A stretch of 64,000 nucleotides of DNA from Amia ocellicauda. Its lineage: Eukaryota > Chordata > Actinopteri > Amiiformes > Amiidae. This document shows, in pieces, positions 1 to 11,279 of the stretch (the stretch's first letter is position 1; each line of letters opens with the position of its first letter). The notes under the pieces were generated by a model. That model did not search any database and was not told where the DNA came from. It saw only the letters and a program-made list of their open reading frames with translations. Where the stretch lies: NCBI RefSeq assembly GCF_036373705.1, contig NC_089860.1, positions 35,167,921 through 35,231,920 of the forward strand, given 5' to 3'. Position numbers and translations under genes: made by a program.

Positions 1-293
1 CAACCACATCAAACCAGAGGAGCTTTTCCAGATCAGCAGGGACACACGCACCCGGGGACACAAATGGAAATTGGGCTTCAAGGCATTCAAGACAGAAAAC
101 AGGAGACACTTCTTCACACAGAGAGGCGTCACAATCTGAACAAACTCCCCAGCGATGTGGCTGAAGAGACGATTTGGGAACATTCAGAAACAGACTGGAT
201 AGGATCCTTGATCACTTAGTTATTAATGGACACCAAACGAGCACGATGGGGCGGATGGCCTCCTCGATTGGACACTTTCTTATGTTCTTAAGG
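1..293 (+). mobile_element. CR1/L3-type LINE, 3'-end fragment (cut by window edge)
   Basis: The sequence matches the 3' part of the element at 4786-6112, read in the sense direction, and ends in the same terminal stretch (gacactttcttatgttctt). Sense direction is set by the reverse transcriptase of that longer copy. Its left part lies outside the window. It has no coding capacity. The same 3' end recurs at 21395-22040 (+), 33103-33320 (-), 39818-40013 (-) and 45489-45955 (-), so this is an interspersed family whose copies are 5'-truncated, as expected for LINEs. Confidence 0.85.
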
Positions 294-3200
294 TGTCTGG
301 CCTGGCCTGGGCTTGGCAGTGATCCCTTTTGAGCATTATTAGTTGCCTGCATCGCATGTTCCTGCGTGTCACACAGTTGTCTTCATTACAGCAAAGGGGT
401 CTGTGTGCCATCATTAATAATGCTTAAGGAGGAGGCAATTCTTCTCTGGCTGGTCAGACCGAGCACTGTGCCAGGGCCAGGAATCACAAAGCAATTAAAA
501 AGGCATTGTGGGGCAGATGGAGCAGCCCGAGTCAGCAGATGCTGTAATTAGCTGCCCTCCGAAAAACCCAGGGCCCTGTTTTGTCGTTCTCATACGGCTT
601 GTGAAGAACAAAACACAGTGTTTGCCACTCAAACGGAGAAGTGCAGACACAAACGAATCAAAATGGGGCGCCTGGGAGCCTTGGGGGAGACTGACGCAGG
701 CATTGTTCTTTTCAAAACAAACAGCCCACAGACGACAACAACGTTCTCTCACAACCACGTTCTCCCACAGGGTCTTATTATGTGGGTGTACACTGCCAGC
801 TTGATGTTGCCAAGGCAGGGGGTGACAACAGGCCCAGAGGACTCATATGGGGTGTGTGTGGTGATCGTGACACTAGCAAGAGTCACTCGGTTTCAGTGGT
901 TGGTTTTTCTTGCCGTGATCAACAAGGGTTCTCAATATCATGGGCATATAATGGGCCACGGTGCCATAAGAGCCCAGGCCCATGCAGAATAAAGATGCCG
1001 CTCCGTAGCTCAAAGGGTCTTCGGGACACCCTCTCCCAGTGAGAGACAGAGTTGATGGCTAGACCATGAAGGATCTTTTTTCCAAAAAAATTTTGCCAGA
1101 CGTTAGAGATGTCAACAGGGACCTAGAACTGGAGTGTGATAACCATTAAGCACAGACAGTCACAACAGCCCCTGCAGCGACAGGTAACTGAAAATACATA
1201 ATCGTTGTGAAAATGTGGTTCACAATTAATTACAATGGAGCAGCTGCGGAGGAACCAGCATCTGAAGATGGAAAACAAGGCTGAGCTGAACTGAATTTAA
1301 TGCCGTTTTGCACACAGGTGTACATGTAATATGGATCTCTGACTGTGGAAAACGCAAGTGCCATAGCACCACAACTGCAAAGTAATGAACTATATGTAGA
1401 AAGAGGTAAGGCTGTAGATTTAAAAGTAGAAATGGACATCAAAGTCCTTTTCCTTAAAGCGTGAGGAGGAATTAGCCTTAAGTATCGGGCATACAGCAAA
1501 ACATGCTTTGTGCGCTCAGTGTGTCTATAAGAACAGGATGGACGTGTGAACGGGGAGACTGCTGTTAGCAAGGGACTGTTCTGATGGGGATGGAGTTATG
1601 AGGAGAAGCTTCACTGAGATGAAGAGATCAAGAAAAGAAAAGAGAGACGGAAATATGAGAGCCATTGCTACAGGTTGAGCTCAGTTTTGCAGTGTCATGT
1701 GCGTTTTTCCATGAGGGCACTTTTGCAGTATGGGTTCGAAGTGGCTTCCCGTGAAGGAAGTGTTGGAGTTGATGTTGTACGCTGCGTGTTCCTAATTCAG
1801 AAACAATCGGGTGTAAACTCCTCAGGAGATGGTGTCCAGGAGCTCAATACCTCCAATTCTGAAGCCATCCAAACTCAGAGTCCTCCCAGAGAGGACTGAA
1901 AACAAAACCTGAGGGTCCGCAGTGTTGGGTGAACCCATGCTCTCACTGCAGAACCTGCTCGCCTGGCTCTTTCAGATGAACGTCCATACTGGCTTTCAGT
2001 TTTTACCCTTCAGCCCACTGTACCGCTGGTGCAGAAAAGCCACAGTGCAGCCGTATCAACAGTCCCTCTGCAGGAACGAGACGCTGCCAATTTGCAACGC
2101 CTGTAAAGCAATTAATTAGATCAGTCCAGCAGGAGTGAAGCTGTAATGAAAAGCATCAGGACATGTCAATCTTACAGCCTAATATACATCCATAGATGTG
2201 TATAAATACAGGCAAAAAATAATGCAGCAAATAATACAAATTACTACATTCATAAATGTGATACATGACCACAGACAGCAAAATTAAATCAACGTGACTA
2301 GTGCAAAAGAAGAGAGGATAGAGACAAGTATTTATTTTAAAAAGTATGAATGGAAGAGAGTTGGTCAACATGGGACAGAATTGCTGTATACATCTTTGTA
2401 GTGGATCCCATCAATTTAAACTTGATTTGTTCTACTTTACATAAAAAACATAAATAACGTCTTTAAAAGTAGGACAGATGAGTCCTGTGAATCTGGAGGA
2501 CTGGAATCAGGGTCTGGCTTCATGTAAGTCCTAATCAAAATAATTTATTACAACATCTGGTACAAAATCCAGCGCAAAGTTCAGTGCAAGGGCAGTCCAA
2601 GTTCAAGCAGAAACGCGGTGATAGATGTATTTATAGTAACTGATGTAACGCTTTAAATGAACGGAGGTGAAGACAGCTTGTTTTCGTGCCTGCGTCCTTG
2701 GGTCCCATCCAGCTCAGCCCACTCTGGAACCTGCGTTTCAAATCCCACTGGAGGAAATTATCCCATTATGTATTAATATTACTGCGCAGCAACAATTACC
2801 CTCAGTACATTTAATCCCGGAACAATGAAACACAGAATAATTATATTATATTCTGCTGCCTCTGAGAGATCTTGTTGAATTAGGAGCGCCTAACCTTGGA
2901 TTAATCTGTGTGGCGCAGAGTCCCTTGTCAGTCATTAGGAGCCCAACCGCTGCGCGTAATGGGATTAGTCAAAAAGTTCATTAGCTCTCACTTGGGGGAA
3001 GTGCAGCTTTTGGCAGACGGAACAGGCTGGGAAATGAATGTAATAACAGTTTATCATCCGGTGCGCTGTCCCTCCTAATGACTGAGGGCTGCTGGTGTTT
3101 CTTCTCTATTACTTGTGTTTTGCGTGTGCATGTGTGTGTGAGCGCCTCCGTTTCATTATGTTAGGGATGCGTGTAGGTGCGAATACTTTAACTGTCTGGT

Positions 3201-4480
3201 CTACAGCAACATTGTTCATAGAGACTTTAATACAAGACCTCCAACCCCTTAGATTTATATTTCATATTTGTTAATTAGTCTTTTTATGTGTTACTTGTTA
3301 TTTTTCCTGTTTCTATGCACATGATTTAAAACAAATACAAATATGTTAAATAAATAAAAAGAGGAAGCATGTAATGGAAGAAGTTTAATACATTGTTAAT
3401 TAATAGCGAGCACTGTTGGGCTGCTCGGCCAATATAACCTCCATCCTATCCATTAGAGACTTCCTCTGTTCCCGGCAGCTACACGTTTGCCACTCAGACC
3501 CTGCCTATGGATCCACCAAGTAAACTGACAATTTGGGTATGGAGTTGACTGACAGATCATTTAATTTGATGAACGACAGCTCCACCCCTTTCTGCCTGAG
3601 AGTCCACAGCAGGCAATCTTGCCAATTAAAGGTCTAATGATACCCCTACCATAAAAAATAATAACTTACCTCTCACAATCGGTGTCGCCTGCGCACTCCT
3701 TCGTAAAGGCGTCTATATCAGGAGGGAGGTTTGAAACTGGTGTGGTTTTAAACGCCTATTTTTCAGTGTTTTTGTCTTTTTCTTTTGGCTTCCTGGATCT
3801 GACCCATTACTGTTCAGTAGTATTGTGTTCAGCTCCATTTATGTCATTTAAACATATTTTTTATGGATGTTAATGCATCAGTTAATACAATATAACTCCC
3901 CCCCAGTTGTATAAATTGTCTTTGTAGCATCCATCTCTATAAATACAAAATATAAGATAAGATTAGAGAAGATAGTCCTTTGTGAATCCCCAAAAGGGCA
4001 TATTAGATTGCACCAGTCCAAAACGCACATCACAGTAGGTACTACATAAAACACAAAGACACACAAACCGCAAAGCAGACTGAGTGCTCATATTAAAAAG
4101 TCTCATTGGCCTCTATTCTCCTGAGCTTCCTAGGATCTGCTTGTCCTAGAATCCAGGTTGTCCAGGTGAGTGCCGATGATAGATCCAGCCTTCTTAATAA
4201 TTGTATTTAATCTGTTGGCATCATTCTTTGTAATGTTACACCCCCCCCCCCCAGCAGATCACACTGTAAAACAAGAAACAATCCCCAACACTCTTAAAAA
4301 ACACTTGGAGCATTTTTGAGTAGACATCGAAGGATCTGAGCTACCTTAAAAATAGCCATTTGCTGTGCATTTTTCAAAATCATTTCAAGGGCCACGGATT
4401 TAGTGCAGCTGTTTCACTTGTAGCCGTGGAAGAAACCCCTGTGTGAGAAGTTTAAAAATGTAAAACTTTGTAAAGTTTAC
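294..4480. other. Gene-free stretch upstream of kdf1
   Basis: I find no open frame here with family resemblance and no exon chain. The region is of ordinary AT content. It contains a homopolymer C run near 4241-4251 and, at about 2740-3080, a block that looks like a conserved regulatory element (listed separately). In the human order TRNP1 follows KDF1, but I see no GC-rich single-exon TRNP1-like frame here. Confidence 0.5.
2740..3080. promoter_or_regulatory. Candidate conserved non-coding element with three TAATCC sites
   Basis: Three copies of the K50-homeodomain core TAATCC/GGATTA (OTX, PITX and Goosecoid class) lie at 2812-2817 (+), 2898-2903 (-) and 2962-2967 (-). Several TAAT/ATTA cores lie between them. 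The block has high complexity and no resemblance to the repeats in this window. That it is an enhancer is inference; only the motifs are seen. Confidence 0.3.
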
Positions 4481-4785
4481 ATGCAGTACAATCAGCACCT
4501 GTAATTCCCCTTTACAATAAAGAGTAAAGTGACACCAGGGAAATCCACATAAACCAGCAGGGGGAGCCACTGAGGAGGCTGCACACGCAAAAGGATTGAA
4601 ATGTTTGTGTTGCCTATTAAAGTAGGACCATGCAGTACAATCATCACCTTTAACAGCACATTACAATGAAGAAAATAACGTCTCCTTGGAGGGCTATGTA
4701 AACCATCAGGGGTGGGCAGCGGGGGACCACACACAGCAGGACTTAAATGTTTGAAAAACTTTGTGTCGTTAAAGGGACATGTAAG
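4481..4785. repeat. Tandem repeat array of ~150-bp units, left part
   Basis: Two successive units begin with atgcagtacaatca, at 4481 and 4630 (149 bp apart). Each carries the same landmarks in order: the start motif, a run near accagcagggggagcc, and an end near tttgaaaaactttgtg. The array resumes after a LINE insertion at 6113. Units are diverged, so the array is old. Confidence 0.7.
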
Positions 4786-6112
4786 AACATAAGAAAGTTC
4801 ACAAAATCCAGAGCCCATTCGCCCCATCGTGCTCGTTTGGTGTCCATTAATAACTAAGTGATCAAGGATCCTATCCAGTCTGTTTTTGAATGTTCCCAAA
4901 TTGTCTCTTCAGCCACATCGCTGGGGAGTTTGTTCAGATTGTGACGCCTCTCTGTGTGAAGAAGTGTCTCCTGTTTTCTGTCTTGAATGCCTTGAAGCCC
5001 AATTTCCATTTGTGTCCCCGGGTGCATGTGTCCCTGCTGATCTGGAAAAGCTCCTCTGGTTTGATGTGGTCGATGCCTTTCATGATTTTGAAGACTTGGA
5101 TCAAGTCCCCTGTAGTCTCCTCTGTTCCAGGGTGAGAAGGTTCAGTTCCTCAGTCTCTCAGTAGGACATTCCCTTCAGACCTGGAATAAGTCTGGTTGCT
5201 CTCCTCTGAACTGCCTCTAGAGCAGCGATATCTTTCTTGAAGTGTGGAGCCCAGAACTGTCCACAGTATCCAGATGAGCTCTAACTAGTGCATTGTACAG
5301 TCTGAACATCACTGCCCTTGTTCTCAATTCTACACTTTTGACAATATACCCCAGCATTGTGTTTGTCTTTTTAATTGCTTCCCACATTGTTTGTATGGAG
5401 AAAGTGAGGAGTCCACGTAGACTCCTAGGTCTTTCTCATGCGTTACTTCATCTAGTTCTATTCCTCCCATAGTGTAATTATAGTGGACATGTTTGTTACC
5501 TGCATGTATTACCTTGTACTTGTCCACATTGAATTTCATCTGCCAGGTGTCGCCCACAACTGAATATTATCCAAGTCCCTCTGAATAGCCTGTGCTGCTG
5601 AGATTGTATCTGCTGAGCCGCCTATTTTAGTATAATCTGCAAATTTGACAAGTTTGCTAACTATCCCAGAGTCCAGATCATTAATATCGATTAGAAACAG
5701 TAAAGGCCCTAGTACTGATCCCTGTGGAACTCCACTAACATCCTCACTCCAGTTAGAAGCGACTCCTCTAATCGACACCCTCTGTTTCCTAGACATCAAC
5801 CAGTTCATAATCCATCTACTTACATTTCCCTGAATGCCTACAGCTTCCAATTTGAGGATCAGTCTTTGGTGTGGAACCTTATCAAAAGCTTTTTGGAAAT
5901 CTAAGTATATCATATCATATGCTTTCACTTGATCTACAGCTGCAGTTGCATGTTCAACAAACTCCAATAAATTACAAAGACATGATCTGCCTCGTCTAAA
6001 CCTATGTTGACTATCTCCAAGAATATGTTTTTCATTAAGATGCTCCTCTATTTTCTGTCTAATCATTTTTTCCAACATTTTACAAGTGATGCAGGTGAGA
6101 CTGATTGGTCTG
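4786..6112 (-). mobile_element. CR1/L3-type LINE, 5'-truncated, with decayed reverse transcriptase
   Basis: On the minus strand 5536-6120 encodes the core of a non-LTR reverse transcriptase. Landmarks are the YLDFQKAFDKVPHQRL block, GVPQGSVLGPLLF and a KFADYTKI motif where active family members have FADD, so a catalytic Asp is replaced by Tyr. The next part of the protein (the WQMKFNVDK block, 5330-5557) continues in another frame, so there is at least one frameshift. The upstream RT and endonuclease parts are absent. The copy splits a tandem array: flanks ending acatgta and resuming with tagtacaat rebuild an intact array unit. It is a dead copy. Confidence 0.9.
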
Positions 6113-6736
6113 TAGTACAATTATCACCAGTAACAATTAATTATAATGTAATTAGGGCCAGCCAGAAAGGGACACTCACCTCCTATAACAACGAATTACA
6201 TTGCAGCGCAAAACGTCTTCTTGGGGGAGCTGCTAGAAGTTTGGGCACATGATAGGATTTAAACGTTTAAAAAGGTTTGATTTGTAAAAGCGAGACAAGC
6301 AATACAATCATTACCTGTGACACGAATTACACTGCAGAGCAAAAGGCCTGCTGGGAAGGCTGGGCAAACCAGCAGAGGGAGCAACTGTGGGGCCCCAAGC
6401 ACAGCAGGATTTAGATGGTAAAAGTCTGTGTGTTCAAGTAGACACGGCATGTATTCAACTAAATCCACATTACAATACAGAGACAAATATCACCTGGGAA
6501 ATCCATGCATACCAGCACGGGGAGCCACTGGGTAACATTGCTTGTTAAAGTAGTAACATGTAGTACAATCATTATAACAAATTACAATACAGAGACAAAT
6601 GTGACACAACATTACAATGCTGACCAAACCATCTCCTCTGAGGGTCAGGTTTGGGAACCGGGGGACCAAACACAACAGGATTGAAATGTTTCTAAAACTT
6701 TGCTTTGTTAAAGAAGGGACATGCAGTACAATCATG
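6113..6736. repeat. Tandem repeat array of ~150-bp units, right part
   Basis: The array interrupted by the LINE continues. Start motifs of the form (g)tagtacaat or caatacaatcat recur near 6113, 6300, 6558 and 6720, each followed by the accagcaggg...gagcc and aaacttttg landmarks. Spacing is irregular (about 160-260 bp), showing insertions and deletions between units. Confidence 0.65.
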
Positions 6737-6737
6737 A

Positions 6738-7115
6738 CTTATCATTTAGAGATATCTGCAAATGCACTTTAAAATAAGATATCTGGAACTGATTTAAAGA
6801 TATCTGAAATAAATGTATAGATGTCTGCAAATGACATCCTGTTAATTTAGAGATATCTGCAAATAAATTCCTGTATGTAGCCCGAGATTATCACTTCCTG
6901 TTCACTTGTTCATTCTTTCCGTGTAACTGAATGCGCAACAGGAAGTGATAATCTTAGCCAACATACAGGATGTAATTTAAAGATATCTTGAAATGATTTA
7001 CAGATATCTGTAAATGAACAGGAAGTCTTTTGCAGATATCTCGAAATGAACTGAAGATAGCTTGAAATTAAATAAAGACATCCTGAAATGCAATTGAAGA
7101 TATGTCCAAATGATA
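6738..7115. repeat. Large imperfect palindrome built of GATATC-containing units (MITE-like)
   Basis: The centre is an inverted repeat: 6870-6902 pairs with 6937-6969 (33 bp, 4 mismatches) around a 34-nt spacer. Outside it, both sides carry repeated AGATATCT-type motifs (for example 6751, 6778, 6799 and 6850 on the left; about 6981, 7003 and 7035 on the right) separated by aaatgaa-like linkers, in mirrored order. No coding capacity is seen. It could be a foldback transposon or MITE. I did not find a target-site duplication. Confidence 0.7.
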
Positions 7116-7179
7116 GCTTGGCTTGCCATAGCCAGCATGTTTGTATAGATCTAATGACAGTTATGCATAGACAGTTGTA

Positions 7180-7215
7180 TATGTGTGTGTGTGTGTGTGT
7201 GTCTGTGTGTGTGTA
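7180..7215. repeat. (TG)n microsatellite
   Basis: An alternating TG tract, interrupted once by tctg, lies just upstream of the CpG-rich kdf1 promoter region. Confidence 0.95.
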
Positions 7216-7339
7216 CAGTCATGTTCATGTAGCACAGGTGGCCGCAGTTCTGCGCTGCTCCACCAATGGGAGCGCTGGGTTTCTGCACATCTGCGCAGTC
7301 CTGCAGACATCTGCGAGGCACGAACGGTGTGACGCCAGG

Positions 7340-7653
7340 GTGGGTGTGGCGCCAGGCTGGGCGGGGCGGGGCTTACCTGTCGCCTCAGGTATCGCACGGA
7401 GCAGCACCGGCCGACTTCCGCAGCCACCGGACGCGAACCGGACTGGGCGGCCCAACCGGACAGCCACCGGCGCAGCGCAGAGCCACCGGCGCCCCCGATT
7501 CTCCGCGCCCGAGCGGCAAGGTCAGCGGATCTCAGCGGTCAAAACACGGGGCATTAACGCGGAGAGAGGAAGACTACAACCCGACTTCCGGAGTTTGGGA
7601 TTTGAAAAACACAACAACAACAGGCGGAACAGAAAGCAGCCCCGTCCTGTGCG
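7340..7653 (+). promoter_or_regulatory. kdf1: kdf1 CpG-island promoter and probable non-coding exon 1
   Basis: The sequence turns sharply GC- and CpG-rich from about 7340. Overlapping GC boxes (GGGCGGGGC) lie at 7360-7371. A strong splice donor (gcg|gtgagtgag, GT at 7654-7655) ends the probable first exon. The matching acceptor is tcctctccag ending at 11260, 19 nt before the kdf1 ATG. No family-like ORF lies in the exon, so it is 5'UTR. The exact start site is not visible, and the exon assignment is inferred from the signals. Confidence 0.6.
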
Positions 7654-10600
7654 GTGAGTGAGCGGCTCCCGGACCGGCGCGACGCACCGGCAGGCTGGGA
7701 CCCGGACCTCAGCCCCGTCAGCACCAGCGGGGCTCGTCCGCAGCGTCCCAGAATGGTTTCACAGAGTCTGTCTAGCGCGTTATTCCTATATCGGCGATCA
7801 GCTCGGCGTGGCTTGTGTTGTGCTTCTGTCCCAGATCAAGGTCCAGTCCCGCACAGGCCCGGCTGCACAGACCCGTCGACCCGGGAGACTCGGGCTCGGT
7901 GGCCTGTCGCTGCGCAGCTGAGCGGGGGAGTCCGCCTGGCACTGCAGACACGGATCCGTTTATAAAAGTGCGACTTTTGTCTGTGACTCCAGCGCTTGTA
8001 TTTATTCATGCACACTTTTTCGTTTTTTAACTTCGCAGACAATCCCATGTTTACACGTGTGTGCTGCTCATGCATGCCCAGGAATTCTGGAGCGTTTGTC
8101 TTGCAGTGGTTATTATGTTGCAGAGGTGCGACAAAGCCACTGACAAGACATGGATACATTATTACTATTATTATTAGAGTGTTAATCAATCAGTATTAAC
8201 CCCGGAATGTTTAAACCACTGGCCTACCAGATAAATCCAACTAATCTAATTACAACATTCAAACTACTACTACTATTACATGTAATTATTACTTCATAGT
8301 AGTTTGGCATCAGGAAATAAGTTGTGAGGGATGAAGCACATTGTGTGTGAGGGCAGCCATCGGCTCGCATCAGGGGTAGGAAGTGCTACAAGGCAGTCAT
8401 TGCGAGAGATGTCATTGTCCTGAGGCTCAGCCAGCTGATTCCAGATCTGTCTTGTTAGCGCAGGAGAATCCCTCCACAGTGGAGCTGGACCGTCTAGCAG
8501 GACAAACGTCTGTGGCAATCAGGAGTTCACAAGCAGGGTGTGAGATTGTCTAGATGGGTTACCTCCCAATGGAGATGTCAAGTCCCTTCTTTTTGTTATA
8601 TATAATATAATGCAAAAATCCATGCATTTTGATCTTGAGTCTTAAATACAACACGAAGAGGGCGATGCTCAATGACTTTAATATATATAGTCCTATATAG
8701 TAGTAAACCTTTGTTGTTCTGCATGTTAGTAGACAAACACCTCGGCTAGACCTGCAGTCACCTCTGCATACCTGAATCAAGAATACTAGCATTGTCGTGC
8801 ATCTCTGAACTACATCAGTGTTTGTTGGCAAGCAACTCATAACTTAAATTTCCATTGTAGAAAACGAATGCATTTGGCATTTCTTTAATGTATTCCATGT
8901 ATTTTCCCCTTGATTGTATTATTATTATGAATAGTTTTACAGTGTCTTTGAACTGGCTTTGTATCTGAGAATAATGTTTAGCAGTCCATCCCGGATGTTT
9001 TCACTGTGCGGCTTTAGTGTTAAGCTGTGAATTGCGCCATGCGTTGTACTTGGGAACGCAGCCGTGTTTTGTGCACACTTCTACACTACGCCTCTGTGAA
9101 GGATTTCTAAACTGTGTTGCTTCATTCAGATGTATTGGTGCACAAAAGCATACAAGCCAAAAGAGAATCTGTAATGTGATGCAGGGCCAGGGCATTGTTT
9201 CACAGAGCTCCATCCTTTTGTGTGTGTCCCCAGGATAGACAGTTTATTATTGTACAATTGACTGAATCAGGGGACTTAATCTTAATCTCAAAAGGAAATG
9301 TAAATATCATCTCCCAGTGAGCTGGATGAGACCAGGGCCAGACGCATCCACTGCACACTGACACCAGGCCAAGCAAATGTATTAAAATCTGCCCTCACAG
9401 CCTGCACTTATTATTCTGTCACTTTACACTGATGAAGACCCGTGATATGAAGAGGAGAGAGACCGAGAGAGAGAGTGGGGTTTCCGAGTGTGGGGCGCAG
9501 GGAGCTCCGGCCAACATGGACAAGAGTGTCAGCACAGCTGAGAGCTGGAGGCGGTCGGCCCAAACAGTCCAGCAAAGGCCAAATTAAATCGTGCTGAGGA
9601 GCCACGAAGTGTATTCTTCATTTTCTGCTAATGTGAAGAAATGCATCACTTCTCTTAATCGACAGGCAGCAGTGGGTGGGGCAGCTTAGTGCAGTGAAGT
9701 GTCCAGGCAGAGTTTGGGGTAATTGTTTTCTACCCTGGGCTGATTTTTTTTTTTTTAAGGAAGCTACTAAAGTTTTTAACCTAAAACTAAAGAAATCCAG
9801 CTCTTTCATTAGACCTTCTAGGTTATGAGGTGCTGATAATGATTATTATAAAAAGTCATTCTATTTGTGCCACAACTCAGTGTTTATGGACAAGAGCAAA
9901 GTGTGAGCGGGCAGCTGTGAGCAAAGATAACTTGTCAACATGATGTAGCCTAACTCCTGGAGGTCTGTCAATCCAGAACTAAAATGAAAATGTTCTCCCA
10001 CAGAAGTGAGCTCTGAGGCCTGAGGAGCCAAATTACAAACCTTATTCCTCTTGCAAATTGCCTCCTGAGCATAAAACAAACTGCCATTAGGGTTAGGTTT
10101 GTAAATTGTCATTTGGTGGTTATACTTATAGTTTAGATTTTGATACACCTAAGAAAATAAATGTTGAAACTACAGACCGCTGCAGTGACTCCAATATGAA
10201 AATGAAACGGTTTTCATTGTATTTGACCGCAATTCAGTCAGAGAGCTGAAAGACAAAGACCAAAAGGCCGTGCTGCCTGGAAGAAAGATCGATGGATGAT
10301 GGGATTGGTGGATGGTCCTCTCTGGAGAATCCTAGCTGACCTCCCCACTGGCTGACAGGGGTCCCCCGTAACGCAGTGCTGTTTTGTGCATATATATAAA
10401 TAGATTCTAAGCAGTTATTTCCTATGCAAGGGTTATACTCTATCCAGTGTGTGTGCTTGTCTGTATTTTTTGTCCTGAGTGATTTAAATGTAAAAACAAA
10501 TGATAGGAATGGCTCCAGGACAAACTGCACACAATGCCAGAAAGGAAAGGGAAGGGGGAAGTGTAACAGCGTGACACACAGTGGGCAGGCGGTCCGGGCT

Positions 10601-11260
10601 GAGATTGGGGACCTGCGAATCAACTTTGAAAATCTGTTTAGAAGCATTTTTTTTTTCTTAAAAGCTACTTAAAATGACAAATAAGCTGAAAGGACTCCAG
10701 ACACAAATCATACTGGATCTGAAGGAGTCTGATATATCGCAGGAAGGTACAGAATAATTAAAGTGCCCCTCGGAATGTGTCCTGCCATTTCATTTTACGC
10801 TTTGTTTGCATTAGAAATAAATTGATTTGATGCAGTGCTTTACGGAGAGGCTTTTAGATTTTACAAGATGAGGAAGAGAAGAGATTTACATATTTTAAAA
10901 ATATTTACTGGCGCTGGGCTTGAGGGGAATGCTGAACGAATGCATGTGTTTGAGATCCAGCATCTCGCAGGCAGCAGTAGAGGTCAGTGAGAAGACTGGA
11001 CTGTTCCCAGGCCCGGGGACGTGGTTATGAAGCTGGTCCTCACACAGCAGGTGCACACAGTGTCTAAGTGTTGAGAGGTGGTTGTTTTCCAGGATTTGTG
11101 TATCTGCTAGGGGGTTCATGTATCACAACACTGGCCCTCTTCCTGTCCGTCACGTTGCTCAGCTGATGCTAACTGATGTAGTGGACAGCTGTGTGAGACG
11201 GGAAGCCCCACCGTCAGACCGGGGCCCGCTGAATGACCTGTCTCTTCCCCTCCTCTCCAG
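7654..11260 (+). other. kdf1: kdf1 intron 1
   Basis: This is the probable intron between the non-coding exon and the first coding exon. The CpG island extends to about 7960. The rest is unremarkable single-copy-looking DNA with no exon that can be placed in a known protein. Confidence 0.55.
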
Positions 11261-11279
11261 GCCTGGGATTCGGTGAGCC

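Noticed and set aside
4886-5164. Frames reading like [15 protein letters not shown], repeated at several sites
   Set aside because: They are antisense translations of the LINE 3' region and recur at each LINE copy.
7266-7661. 131-codon frame in the kdf1 CpG island (possible TRNP1)
   Set aside because: Composition follows the CpG island, there is no TRNP1-like coiled coil, and the segment fits a non-coding exon ending at a strong donor.
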